DNA from: Leucosporidium creatinivorum
Taxonomy: Eukaryota; Basidiomycota; Microbotryomycetes; Leucosporidiales; Leucosporidiaceae
DNA: 64,000 bases
Reading direction: 5' to 3'
Assembly: GCA_001600635.1 (NCBI GenBank)
Contig: BCKL01000018.1
Location: 55,974 to 119,973, forward strand
The notes beneath the pieces were generated by a model. It was not told where the DNA came from, ran no database searches, and saw nothing but the letters and a program-made list of their open reading frames with translations. Positions 1-12,053 of this stretch are shown in pieces. The position numbers and the translations under genes are program-made. Each line of letters begins with the position of its first letter. Position 1 is the first letter of the stretch.

Positions 1-1320
1 CTTGCGAGGGAACTTGTCTGAGAGGGAAGGTGGCGATCATGGCCGAGAGGCTGACTGATGTGATCGACTTGATGAGGTACAGGCTGCAAAGGCAATGGCG
101 CTGTCTTAGCTCGGAAGCCGGATGCGAGACGGGCTCGGCGATGGGAGAAGAAAGGGAAAAACCCGCCGGACTCGGAAGTCTCGCGGCGCGGGGGGAGAGA
201 GGATGTAGGAGAGTAAAGCTCACTGAGTGCGATTGAACTCCTGCGCCAATTCCCTCGTGCCTCCTCCAAAGGCGAAGCCGATCGCCGGCGGTTGCGAGGT
301 GATGGTCGAAGAAGGAGTTGGCTGAGAGGTAGCCAGCGTCTTCTTGCGGGCTTGTTGCGACTTGATGACCTTCTCCCTGAGGCTGAGGAAGGCGCTCTCG
401 TCGGTCTGAGTGGGAGGCGGTTCGAACGACGTCGACAGGGAGGGAGGAGTGTCGGAGCTGGAACTCGCTGTGGTCTTGTCGAGAGTTTCTGTTGGAGCGA
501 GAGTGCTGGTAGGGGGTTGGAAGGTGATGCCGAGTCCTTGAAGTGGCTGAAGCGAGGTCGAAGACTGGTGAGGCGAGGCGAGCGGTTCGGCGTTGACCTT
601 CCTGCGACCCGATTCTCCTGCACCTTCGGTCCCGGCGCCGTCTACAGACCCATCACCCTTCCCAGCACCATCGACGTCCAACTTCTGTTCACGAAATCCC
701 CGGATACCCTGCTTGCTCCCACAGCTCAAAGCCTGCCTGCTCTCCCTCCGTGCCCCAAACGGCAACCTGTACTCCTTATTCACCGGTAACCTCACCCCAT
801 CTGAGTCTTCTGTCACCCAAGGGAGCGGCGGGTTGAGATGGGAGAACGAAACCTTCTGCTGAAGCCTCACCTCCAACGCCGAGCTCAGTTCTCTCGCCCA
901 AGCAGGAGGGCTGGCTGACCTCCTACGCTTCCTCCTGCCCTCTCCCACCGCTCCTGAGCGTGTGTCAGACCCAAAGGAAGGCTCCCTCACACTCTCTGCT
1001 CCTCCTCGTCCAGGCAAACGCTTCCTGAAGGGGACCGAGCGCTCCTCACGTCTGCTCGACTGGCCGCTCTGTTGGTAGGGAGGAGGGGAGAGCGACTCGT
1101 AGCGGATGAGGGATCGTTCTGTAGGCATGCGACGCTGCTGAGCCATGGGCTCCGAGCGAGGTTGAGGGCGAGGAGGGAGTTGAGCTGGAAGCGGTCGAGG
1201 CGAAGGCTGATGGTTGTTGCGACTACTCCACAGCATCTCCTTGTGAAGCGGCACGATGGGATCTCCAGGAGCTCGGTATTGGTTCCAGCCCTTCTTGAGC
1301 GCTGAAGCTGGTGAAAGAGG
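1..1320 (-). CDS. Unrecognised disordered protein, partial at window edge
   Basis: The coding frame runs leftward from about 1320. Upstream of the long open stretch it reads ALKKGWNQYRAPGDPIVPLH, which looks conserved and suggests the true N-terminus lies in a further 5' exon after an acceptor near 1320; no convincing ATG was found there. The rest is Ser/Pro/Arg-rich and probably disordered, with a basic patch (EGRRKRRRSASPP). The frame meets TGA at 220-222, but a GTGAGC donor just before it (intron about 84-223, acceptor TTTGCAG) would join NRTH to LYLIKSITSVSLSAM and carry the protein off the left edge. I favour that reading, but it is inferred. No domain is recognised and no function is proposed. 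Confidence 0.5.
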
Positions 1321-1753
1321 GCTGTGACGGCGTCAAGGCGGGTCAGCCCTCGTCCTGTAGTCGAGCAGTGCACGCGCTACCGCCACAGCTATCTTTTCGC
1401 CTCACGAGACGTGTAGCAGACCTACCAGTAGCTCGAGTCCTGTAGATCAGGTCGATGCGAGCCGAGCAAGATGTGGTCGAAGGGCAAGACCGGAATCCGT
1501 CGAGCGCGAAGGCGACGTCTCGTCGAGTCGTCTACATCAACTCTTTTCGACGAAGGGAGATGCAGAGTGGATCACCATTCGACTCTCACTCGCATAGCAG
1601 CCTCACCGCACTCTCTCAGCCTCTCGTTTTGACCTCGGCGCTCTCTCAGCCTCGCCGAGAATACGAATTAAGTCCCTTCGTGGATAGTTAGACTAACAAC
1701 AGCTACACAAAAGCAGGGGGATATGACGACTCTACTCCTCCTACTAAGACTCT
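1321..1753. other. Intergenic stretch between two minus-strand genes
   Basis: About 430 bases between the inferred 5' side of the first gene and the stop of the 1771-aa gene. It should hold the promoter, and perhaps a short 5' exon, of the left-hand gene. No RNA gene, repeat or other open frame of note was seen. Confidence 0.4.
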
Positions 1754-4700
1754 CTATCTCCCACTATCCCGCTTGTCTCCACCGCCGGAGAAGAAGGTCG
1801 CGAACGACGCCTGCGAAGCCCACCATGGCCTGAGGGAGGAGTTGCTCCTCGAGTCAGAGTGGGAGGGAGGGCGCGAGTATGACGATGAGGAAGTGGCGGT
1901 GGAGAGGGGTCGAGAAGACTCGTCGTAGAGGTCGAGGAAGGAGGAAGATCGGCGCTTGGATGCTGCTCCGTCGACGCGGGGAGGGGAGGGAGGGACTTGA
2001 GGCATCGACCTCGGTCGACGGAGGGACTGCGAGGAATCGCGCGTGCGGTCGAGAGGGTGGAGAGAGGAGCGAACGGCAGGACGATGGAGATGTTCGGAGT
2101 TGGTGGGAGGAGGAGAGGGAAAGTCGTCTAGCTTGGAGAAGTGCGAGTGAAAGCTAGCTGCCATGGGCGACGACTCTCCCGTTCTTATGCCAGCCTCGCC
2201 CACTCGTGAGGAGGAGAGAGTTGCACTCGAGTTGCGAGCTCCGAGGACAGATCGAGGCGAGTCGACCGAGAGGTAAGACTCGCGCCCTTGATCCCTCGCT
2301 CGTGACGACACCTCAGAGAAGCGACCCTCATTGAAAGAGAGAGGTGATTGAGGAAGTCGAGGAGGGGAGGGATCGTCTGCGTGATGCCCGTGGTCGGAGG
2401 TCGAGGTGGCGAGGATGACGGGGAAGGAGAGCGGCGCGCTGCCTTCGGTCGGCGAAGCTGGAGGGCTCCACTCGTCAAGGAAGGACGAGCGAGACTCGGC
2501 GTGGCGCGCTGGACCAGGAGGGGAGTCGCCATCTCCGAACTCGAGGAAGCTGCCCCTCTCACTCCTGGACGAGCGGTTAGAGAGGCGAGTTGGCGTCGGC
2601 GAAGTGAGGGTTTGACGACTGTCTCGAGCGTTGGTGAAGTCGATGAAGGAGAGCTGGTCCGCTGGTGCCGAGCTGGAGCGAGATGTAGGCTGCGAGTCGT
2701 TGCTGCCGAGGTACTCGCGAGCGAAGGAGGTGGCCGACCACTCGCCTTGAGCGGGAGTAGGGCTGGGGCGAGCAGCGCGAGTGGGAGGGTCGTCCATCCG
2801 AGCTGTTGGTGATGTCGGCCTCCTCTGTCCATCCTCCTCGTCGTCATCCTCGTCCCCACCGTCCTCCGCCGTAGCCCACGTCTCGCTAGCCCTTGTCGAA
2901 GCTCGGTCGTCGTCCTCCTGCTCCCCATGACCATCAAGCGCCCTCGCCGTACTCTGGCTGTACCGAAAGACGTCGTCCGAGCTCAGCCTCAAGTCGCCGC
3001 CCACTCTCCTCCCAGAGGTAGGATCCTCCCCCGCCGAGTAAATCGACGCCTCGCTCGCCGTCCACGACCTCCGCTGTCCCTCCAAGGACTCGCCGATGGA
3101 AAGCCTCTGAGATCTCGCAGGATCGGCGACGAGATCGCGCTCGTAGGTGGAGGAAGGCGAGATGAGAAGGGCGTGTCGGCCGTCGTCCGAAGAGGTGGGA
3201 GTGGTGGTGAGGCGCGAGGAGGAAGAGACGTGGTGCATCTCGATAGGGGTGGGAAGAGGGAGGACCGAGCGAGTGGCGTCGGTTGGCGGAGGGCGGAAGA
3301 ACTGTAAGCGAGGGACGGGAGGTCAGCTCCGTCGAGTGGGGTCGGGAAGCGACGAGTGCGCGAATGTCAGCTCGAGGCTAGGAGAACGACGTACGAGATT
3401 GTCGAAGGAGCAATCACCCTCATCAACGTTGAGCATCCCCGACTCTCCACCACTACTCCTCGCCGACTCGGGGCTCTCCATCGGCGGCTGCACTCCCGCC
3501 TGCTGTCCACCTCCCGTTCCAGCACCATAGACATGCCCCTCATAGCTCTTCCCACCCTTCCCACTCGTACCCGTATCAATCGCCCGGGCTGCAAGTTGCG
3601 AGCGGGCAGCGAAAGGGTCATCCTCTGTCGTAGCGAGGACGAGCGCGGAGAAGGGGTTCGAGGGAGCGTCGACGGGTAGGGAGAAGTACTCTGAGGATCC
3701 TGGGCCCGCTTGGCTCCTCCCCGATCCTAGCGTAGGCGTATCCATGACACCCATCGGCGCTCCTCCTCCTCCTGCTCGTGCGCTGGGCCCGAAAGACGAG
3801 GTCAAATCCTCCTCCAACGGTGACCCCCGAGGAGGTGCAGCCGAGACCGGAAGCTGCTCGGTCGATGCCAGCGAGTCGAGAGAGAGGGTAGGCGAATGAT
3901 CGAGCGAAGGTTTGTGGCGGCGGAGTCGTTGAGGAGGAGGGAGAGATCCGGAGTGGAGTTGCTCGGCGGGCGGCTGAGGATGCGAAGGACGACGACGACG
4001 GGCGTAGGGAGGATTTGGCTGGGTAGGGAAGGGGAGGAAGGTAGAGCTGGGAGCTGGTGTTGGTGCGGGAGCGGCGGAGGAGCGAGTCTGGGAGGCTTGA
4101 GAGTAGGGGTGCGAGACGCGAGGGAGGGAGTCGACCGAAGACGAGCGATTGCGGTTGCGCCAGGCGAGTGGAGCGGCTGTGGAGGGTTGGAGAGGGAATA
4201 CCGGCTGTTGTGAGGTCGGTCGAGGAGGCTGAGCGTTCTCCTTCTCCCTTCCCTCGGCGCCGTGTCCCTCCTCACTCCCCGCTAGCCGTCTCTCCGCAAC
4301 GACATACAGCTCCGTCGCGCTATTCTCTGACATCCTATCCCTATCACTCTCCGCCGTCCTCCGACTGGTCTTCGACCTCGGCGAAGATCCCTGCGTCGCC
4401 GCCGTCGTCCTCAGACTACCGACCGAAGCTGGAACGGGCGGCGGCGCTCGAGAGGGGATAAACGAGGTGTCCTCTTCATCCTGTTCCTCTTCTCGCGCGA
4501 ATTCGGGAGCGTTGGGCGAGCGTAGAAGATGATGGAGGTGCGGAGGGAGGGAGACGGCGGCGTTCTGCTTCGTGAGGGTAGCCGCCCTCGCTCCTCCGCT
4601 CGAGCGATGGGAGGTAGTCGATCCGTTGAGGTCGGTGAGCGCCTCGCCGTACTGGTACTGCGTGACTATCGGCCCTTGATGCTGCCGAGTATGAGCGCTG

Positions 4701-7293
4701 GCGCGAGGGGAGAGTGAGTCGAGGGAAGGGGAGGTTCGGAGATGACGGATGGGCCGGTTGCCGACGTAGCGTAGGCCGTAGGTGGAGGAGAAGTTGAGGT
4801 CATCCGTCGCGGAGGTGGAGGCGTATGGTGGGAAATCGCCATAGGAAGGGGAGCCGCTGAGTCCGGGGACGGGAGGGAGAGGCGCCAATGATCCTCCTCG
4901 TCGACGCGCCGAGGTACTCCAACTCGGTCTCCTCCTCCTCCGTCCACCATCCGAGACCGCTCCCGCGCCATCCGACTCGCCTCCCAGCCCCGCCTCACTC
5001 CCTCGGCGCTCCCTGCTCTTACTTCTCGACTCGCTCAACCTCCTCACCAGCCCCTTGATCTGTCCCCCTCCACTCGTAAAGACGAAGGGCTGGAACGAAT
5101 GCACCGTCGGCGGCGAATAGTACGGGTCGAGGTATCCTCCCTCATCCCGACTGCCTCTCTTCCCCTCTCCCTCGACCTCCGTATCGCTCCCCTGCGCCTT
5201 CTTCTTCATCTCCCCTTCCCTCTTCTTCCTAACCCTCCTCCTCTCCTCCTTCACTTCCACCTTCCTCCTTCTCTCCCTAACCTCCTCAAGTTGCCTATCG
5301 CTCTCCGCCTCCCACTCACTCGCCGGCGTCTCGCTCCCTCCCCACACCCCACGCGAGCGACTGGCGCTCCTCGCTCGCCGACCCTGGCTACTGAGGCTCA
5401 ACTTCCTCCCCATCCCAAACCCCAACGACTGCATCCCCGAATCCGACCAATTAGCCCTCTCCCTCCTCGACTCTTCATTCTCCCTCATCACCCTCCTCAA
5501 TGATGGCTCCTCATCATCATCATGCTCCACCGCCTTCCCCTTCCCCTTCCCCTTCGGATCAGCCCTCTGCCTCCTCTTCCACTCCTCCTGCAAGCTCTTA
5601 GAGCTGGGCAGCGGAGGACTACTCGGCGGCGGAGCGAGTCGCGGGCGGGGGAAGATGTAGGCTTCGCAGGTGGAGAGGGGGGCGTGGGCGAGGGTACTCG
5701 GAAGTTGAAGGGACGTAGTGGAGGAAGGATGCGAGAAGGAGGAGGAGCGGGTGATGCGTGGACGGGAGGGGGAGGCGAGAGTTAGGGATTGGGAGTGAGG
5801 GAGGGTCGCCGAGGCGGAGGGACGTGGTGGAGAGGAAGGAGAATGGAGGAGGAGGTTTGGCGCGGAGGGAGATGGGCGCATAGCTGTGCTCGTCGCGCGA
5901 TCCGTCGACGAGCCAGATCCAGACGCCGAGCTCCGTCGGCGATGCCTCGAAGGCTGACCGAGTAGGCCGACCGACGAGCTCCCTACGCGGTGTTGGTGCT
6001 TCTTGCCGCCTTTTCGCTTGGGCGAGGTGCGACGAGGTGAAGTCCGCCTTGGAGTCGCCGTGACGGTCGAGGAGGAGGATGGCCGAGGGGAGGGCTGGAA
6101 AGCGCTGAGCAGGCGGCCCTTGTTCGGTGAGGTAGGCCGAGATGATGATGGAGGGAAAGGAGAGGCGGTCGGGGAGGGGGAGCCGGAGGAGAGGAGTGGT
6201 GAGGTGGTGGAGAGTCGAGGTGAGGTGGACGGATAGAGGGGCAGGGGGTTGCCTTGCTCGTCGACGAGGGGTGCGAGGCCACTATCGAAGAGTAGAAGTC
6301 AACATTCGCTCTGTACCTATCTGAAGAGTAGCCGACGTGCAGACTAGCGACATAGCTGCCCGCCTGAGGACTCGGAGCCGATCTCTCTGGCGGCGCCGAG
6401 CTCATTCCCAGCCCCAATCCCACTCCCGCCGTAGCCTTCCCTACGCTCCCCCTCTTCATCGGAAACTGAAACCTCGGATCCACCATCGCCGGTCCTCTCC
6501 TCCCCTCATTCGAGCCACTCGTCGACCAAGGGCTCCCCTCTCTCATAATCCTCGGTTCGTAGACCTGTCCCGCTGGTTGTGCGGGGGTGTTGAGGTAGTC
6601 GGAGGAGGATGCAGAAGAAGAGGTGTTGGATTGGGTGCGAGAAAGGGAGGAGGAGCGGGCGCGAGATTGCAGCTCGGTGCTCGGTCGGTGCATGGAGGAG
6701 GCGAAGAGGGCCGAAGAGGAGGAAGCGGGAGTCGATGCATTCCAAGAGGAGCGACCTTGTGATTGTGGCGATTCTCCTGTTGTTGTACAGAAGAAAAGAT
6801 CAGCTGTCGATGCATCGCCGAGGAGAAGCGACGGCAACAAGGGGTCGGGGCGAAAGGAAGGGGTGAGCCTACCGATGCCTCCGCTGCTGTCGAGAGTGCC
6901 GCTCCTAGTCCTGGTGCTGTAGGTTTGCTCGCCACTGCTCTTGCTGCCTCTGCGCACGCCTAGCGAGCTGTACGTCAGGCCTTGGGATCCGAGAGCGGCG
7001 CGCGTCCCCTCTTGAGCTTCAGTCGAACTGGCTGGAGATGTAGCCGAATTGGGTGGGTTGAAGAGGTGTACAAAGCGCGTTGTGAGCTTGGAAGGTGACA
7101 GCGGCGATGTAGCGGTGAGCGAAGCTGCTGCTGAGGGTTGATTTGATGTTGAAGCGCTTGGACGAGGAAGGGCAGCGCTCATGTCGGGCTGTAAGGGTAC
7201 AGCTTGAGTAACTTCCTGTTGTCCTACCGAAGGGACTACTGTGCTGGTCTCCTCTGACCTCGAGATGGCAAGCGAAGGAGAGCTGCTGCTCAT
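1754..7293 (-). CDS. Large Ser/Pro/Arg-rich disordered protein, about 1771 aa
   Basis: Four exons fit one frame: 7293-6873, 6776-6317, 6281-3395 and 3301-1754 (5316 nt including stop). Introns are 6777-6872 (96 nt, open in frame, so retention would only add 32 residues), 6282-6316 (only 35 nt) and 3302-3394 (93 nt, GTACGT...CTTACAG). Continuity across 5881-6281 is clear: the frame stays open through SPKRKGGKKHQHR into MRPSPSAPN. Almost the whole protein is low complexity (Ser, Pro, Arg, Glu), with basic and acidic charged blocks near the middle (RRRKVEVKEERRRVRKKR) and phosphosite-like RSxS patterns. No globular domain, membrane span or signal peptide is evident. It could be a cortical or regulatory scaffold, but nothing in the sequence shows this. 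Confidence 0.7.
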
Positions 7294-7926
7294 CGCTTCC
7301 CTTCTGCCTCTCGAGACGCGCGGTGAAGGGTCGAGGGCCGTGCTGTAGTCGAGGTCTGACGCCCGAGTTGCCAGGGGGCCGAGGCTAGAAAATCCGCCTC
7401 AGAGAGAGAGTTGCTGCTCTGTAGTCGAGTGTAGACGAGTGAGAGGTAACAGCGAGAGAGGCTCTCAAGGATCGCCAGTCCCTCTTCTCGCGCTCGGTGA
7501 GACAGCCAATCTTCTCGCTCCCGCCCTTCTCGTCTTCTGTTGAACGATAGCACGTTTCGCTTCTGCTGTCCCACTGCTCTGCAACACCTACATACCTACA
7601 CAAGGCTCTCAAATCAGGCTTTTCCGACACGCCGAAACGCGCTCGCTATAGAAGCTCGCTGCCCCACACATTTCGGCGACGTCAGAGTGCTATTAAGCTT
7701 CATTAGAGTTGATGGCAAGGTTGGAGGTGTAGATCAGTGATACGGCGGCAGAGAGGACCCTGTGAAGACATGGTAAAGGCTACAGAGCCCCTTATATCTC
7801 GACCGAGCTGTTCTCGGCGCTCGTCCTCTCTCTCGCGAAACTGCGCCGAAGTCGAAGCAAAGCAAGCTCGTTACGTCTTCAGCCTCGTCAACAGCCCGGG
7901 TATCGACATCAGCTCCAGCTTCCTCC
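7294..7926. other. Intergenic stretch, promoter of the 1771-aa gene
   Basis: About 630 bases upstream of the ATG at 7293 and downstream of the next minus-strand gene. Short minus-strand frames here lack coding character. No RNA gene or repeat was recognised. Confidence 0.4.
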
Positions 7927-9427
7927 TCAGCTCCTCGCGCTGCTCAGCTTCTTCCTCCTCTCCTTCCAAAGCAGCACCATCTCGAGGATCTCCTCCGACA
8001 GCGCACCCTCCATCTTGGCCGCCGAAGCTTCGGCGAGCTGAGAGGCAGCGCACAATAGCATGTACTCCTGCAGCGCTTGCAGCTCCTCTCCCTCCAGGGG
8101 TCCTCGCCCCAGTTCCACGAAAGCGATGGCGGCTCGGCGCCAATCAGCAAGGAGTGGGCTGGCGAAGGAGTCGGGCTCGGGGGCGGCGAGGTGGGGGTGA
8201 TTGGTGGCGAGGTAGACTCAATAGAGATGTTTCCAGGACTCGAAGAAGTGGAAGACGTCTTGCTGGAGGAGAGGCCACCACCTCGAGCGAGTCGTCTCAC
8301 GAAACGAGGCTCGATCCTGGTTTTCCGCCCTCCGAAGCGCGCTCTGCGTGTAACAGCAAACTTTTAGCAGCTTCTTCTTCCACTCGAGACTGGTTTTGAG
8401 GCGTCGGGTCTCGCTTGAAGTGAGTGGGGACCGCCAGTCGGGATTGAGGAAAGCGCGGGTCAGGTCTCGCTCGGCGAAAGCGAGGAGCAAAGCGGCCTCG
8501 CGCCTGGTCTTGATGGGACGTAGCGCAAGTACGATGTGCTCTCTAGCGGACTGCTCGAACGCTTGGAGGGTGCGGACGTCGAAATTGAAGCGCGAGTCCT
8601 GACCGAGCTGTCTCCTCTCCCTTCGACGAGCCTTCTGGGCTTCGACTTTGTGGCGCATGTCGACGCCGTAGCAGCCAGCGAGATGGCACAGTCAAAAGTA
8701 TGGGATTATGCCCGATTCGTAACAGTGCTGAGCCCTGTATGCAAGCGTGTGAGCTTCCCTCTCGCCGCTTCGGCGCCCCGGCCTTACGAAGGGAGAGAGA
8801 CATACACCACGGGTGATAGAGCAACAGATCTGAATATGTTATGGAGCGTATCGTGGACTAGTTGCATCAAGCTCTCGGTGTCGTGATGGGCGAGAAGGTA
8901 AGCGACGAGGAGGGCGAAGCGACGGGGGAGAGCTTTCCACGTCAAGCTCGGCGTTAGGAGGCGGCGGAAGACCAGCAGAAGGGACATGCGCCATGGGCTT
9001 GTGACCATCCTGCAGGTCAGAGCACGTCAGCCTTGATCTCGCTTGAGCAGGCGGCAGAACCTCACTCGTTGAGCGGTCCCAGGGCGAACCAAGCCAGCAA
9101 TCCGCCGAGAGAAAGTCTCCAGGCATAAAGCGCAACGCAGAGCAGAAGCACTGGGGTACAAGTCGTCAGTCTGTGCTATCTCTGAAGCAATCGAGTCGGC
9201 TCACCTCGCCCGAGCCAGATGCTGTCAGCTCCCCATCGCGCTGTCCACCTCCGAGCTGACCAGGCGCTTGCCATGTCGGCATAGCAGAAGATCACAAACT
9301 CTGCGAAGCTTTACAGCATCCTCGACGATGGCGGAGGCGAAGACGACGAAGAAGCGAGAAGCGAGCAAAGATGAGGAAGGAGGCCCAGAGTGGCTCGAGC
9401 GGTTCGAGGGCGAGTTGGAGCTGTGAA
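7927..9427 (-). CDS. Multi-exon membrane protein, family copy 1 (possibly broken)
   Basis: Read leftward from an acceptor (CTTTTCACAG) near 9427, the exons give LALEPLEPLWASFLIFARF, then a hydrophobic segment (LLLCVALYAWRLSLGGLLAW), then LLLVFRRLLTPSLTWK, then a soluble helical part ending in EMVLLWKERRKKLSS. The order and spacing match the gene at 43.6-45.2 kb (LELETLEPLLASCLILL ... LLLLSILLWKLIRPALG ... LVLLWKEDKETL), so the two are paralogs. The frame is interrupted by TGA at 8218-8220; alignment with the paralog continues directly beyond it (ADWRRAAIAFVELG against RPWRFAMLDMVARD), and no GT-AG intron removes the stop. This copy may therefore be truncated or decaying. The first exon and start codon are not resolved. 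The N-terminal half looks membrane-inserted; the function is unknown. Confidence 0.6.
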
Positions 9428-10186
9428 AAGGGGTCAAGTGTGGTGTAGAGTACTGGGGCGCTGTTTGGAGCTCTTACTGAGCTATAGCGAGCTCTGTAGG
9501 TCTGTAGGCCTCGCTATCGGCTGCCCCTGCCCTTCTCGGCTTTCGCAGGCGGAGCTCGTCTTTTGCCTCTCCCGCTCGACTGAGAGGGTACATTCTTCTC
9601 TTTGGGGGCGAGCAGCTAAGTTCAAGCCACCCTCAAACTTCAGCCCTGCTCAAAGCTACGCCCATAGAGCCGGCAGAGCTACAGAGCAGCAAACGTCGAG
9701 ACGGCCGGAGGACGGTGGCAGGAGCGCAAAGAGGGACGAAAGTTCGGGTCGAGGTCGCGCGACTGTGAGCGAGCAGACGATCGAGAGAGTTGGCTAGCGA
9801 GCTGTCGCCGGACTGAGCGCCGAACGAGCGCCGAGCAATCCGATGAGGCGATTTGAGGATGGCAGACACTTTACCGTCCACTCGATGGCATTTTAATGGC
9901 TGAAGAGGTTCCTCGGCTCTCGAATCAGTCGACGAAAAGGCTCAGCGAGCGCGAACCAGGTTGAGCCTGCTCCGAGCGCCGAAGTGACAGCATTGGAGGT
10001 CTCTCGAAGGGCGGGAAGCCCCTTAAAGCAGCCACAGCCTTTGTAAGGTAGTAACAGTATGTTGCGACAGTACCTGCACCTCTCTACCCCTCTTTCGACA
10101 AGCGAGATGAAGAGGCCGGCAAGTCGATCGTGATTCGCTCTTCTCTCTCCGCCCACATCCACGTCTCCCGCTTCGCACAGCTGAGC
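9428..10186. other. Divergent intergenic region
   Basis: About 760 bases between the minus-strand membrane-family gene and the plus-strand F-box-like gene. The unresolved 5' exon of the former probably lies here. Several CTGTAG/CTATAG-like words occur near 9480-9510. A minus-strand frame at 9633-9881 has no family resemblance. Confidence 0.4.
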
Positions 10187-11886
10187 ATGCCGCTGTTGAC
10201 TAGCCCCACCACTACCAAGCCCGCTGGACCCGCACCTGCTACACCACACCCGCTGCTGCCCCGCTTACTCGCCATCCTCGCCGCACTCGCTTCTGGCCTC
10301 GCAGAGGAAGGACGACCGCGGGAGCGGGCTCTGAAAAGGGCTGTAGAGGACGTTAAGGACTTGATGGAGCAGCCAGGACTGAAAGAGGTAAGCTGCTCGC
10401 TGTTCGGCGGAACGAAGGAATCCGCTGACCCCACTTTGCGCTCAGGCGGTCCATTCGCTGCTAAAGAGGGCACTGATGGAGCTGGAGTGCACTCTGCGCT
10501 CCTCTATTCCCCTTCAAGCTCTCCCCCTGCTCTCCCAAGCCGCCGTCGCCCTCTCATCCACCGCTACTCGACCAATACCTCCGCTCCCCACCGAGCTCCT
10601 CGCCATCATCATCGCACACGCCCAAGATCCCCCGCCACACTTCCGGGCTCGCCAGCGTACCAACCTCGCCCTCTCCCTGGTCTCCCATCAGTTTCACCAG
10701 CTCGTTCGGCCCCGACTTCGCGCCGAGATCCACCTCTTCCGAGAGGAGCAGCTGGTAGCACTCGACCGAATGAGGAGGAAGAAGCCTCACCGTGCCCAAC
10801 ATGTACGACTGTTCAGTATCAGCCTCGACCTCACTCGCCTGATGTACCGCCCCGACGACGTCTGGTACGGTTGCCTCCTACCGCCCATCCTCGAGTGGCT
10901 CGGCGCTGTCAAGAAAATCCACCTGGACCTCAAAGAACTCGACATGAATCCAGCGACCGTGCACATTCAGCTCGAGCGAGTTCTTGGTCAGAACTGGGAC
11001 CTGCCGGGCTTCTTCGAACGGCGGGAGGGAGTCGAGGAAGGCTACCTCAGCTTGCCTAGCGGCACATATTACGCCGAGGCATGCTGCTACCACACCATCG
11101 TCACTCCTGGGCCTCACATGCGACGCCTCACTATCGCAACGAAGCCTGGAATGGCCGAGATCACAACGATGCTCCAAGACGAATTCGATGAGGAGGTCGA
11201 GTTCGACCGACATCCATGGGAGTGAGTTGCTCTCTCAGTCGACGCCTTCTTGTCTTCTTTGAAGCGATAGCTAATTCGCTCTGACTCGCTACAGGAAACT
11301 TTGCGCGCCTCACGCCGCCTTCCTTCCCGCCGACATTGCGGCGCTCCTCCCTTTCCCTTCCTCCTCGCAACTCACCCACCTCGAAATCACCCTCGCGCTT
11401 CCTTCCAACATGCCTCTAGCTATGAGGCTCGCACACCTCAACACCTTTTTCGCCCACCTCGCCCCGTGTCTCCGCCGCCTCGCCCTGCGAATCCGACACA
11501 GCGTCTGGCAAGATCGTCAAGCCGTCGCCATGGCCATCGAGGAAGGCCTCTGCAGCCTCACCCACCTCCATACCCTCTCCATTGGCGGTAGCGGTCTCTC
11601 CCGTACCCTCTCGGCCGCCTCCTACCGCAAAACCTCACTCGTCTCCCTCACCCTCCTCCCACTCCATCGCCGACCGGAAATCGACGTCCCTCCTGGAGCT
11701 CTACACGACCACATCGATGGTAACAGGGGCTTAATACGCATCCTGGGGAACAAGAAGTGGTATCCCGAGCTCAAGTGGTTGGAGGTGCAGCGAGGAGAGG
11801 ATCAGCGACCCTCGGCGGCGCTGAAGCGGATCTGCGAGGAGCGAGGGATAGAGCTGAAGATGCCCGTAGTAGATATTGTTGTATGA
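10187..11886 (+). CDS. F-box-like protein, 522 aa
   Basis: Three exons (10187-10387, 10446-11221, 11295-11886) join in frame to 522 residues. The ATG at 10187 is the first in frame after a stretch of 5' leader. Residues about 60-90 are a helical lead-in. They are followed by an F-box-like motif, LPTELLAIIIAHAQD then LALSLVSHQFHQLVRPRL, in the usual arrangement of Leu-Pro-x-Glu-Leu-Leu and a later Leu-Val-Ser-x-x-Phe. The C-terminal 300 residues contain leucine-rich strands (LTHLEITLAL, LHTLSIGGSGL, LVSLTLLPL), as in F-box proteins where they form the substrate-binding surface. The likely role is substrate adaptor of an SCF ubiquitin ligase, inferred from the motif only. Substrate is unknown. 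Intron 1 has GTAAGC...GCTGACC...CTCAG and intron 2 GTGAGT...CTACAG. Confidence 0.7.
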
Positions 11887-12053
11887 GGGACATGGCGACG
11901 TGTTTAGGGTATTGCATTGAGCTCGGCGATTCCCATTCGAAGGGAGGAAGAGCGGCTCGGCGAAGAGCCCAAGTACGAGCGGTCGCCTCGACCTCGCCTG
12001 TAATGAACAGCTGAGCGGTGATTAAGCTTTGCACACTCCTTGATTAAGCTCCA

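Noticed and set aside
5983-6281. C-terminal Pro/His-rich reading ending RSTNTA as the end of a separate 436-aa protein
   Set aside because: The 35-nt intron shifts to a frame that stays open directly into the next large coding stretch, so the Pro/His text is a shadow.
9633-9881. Minus-strand open frame as 5' exon of membrane-family copy 1
   Set aside because: No donor in the right phase leads to the 9427 acceptor and there is no counterpart upstream of copy 2.
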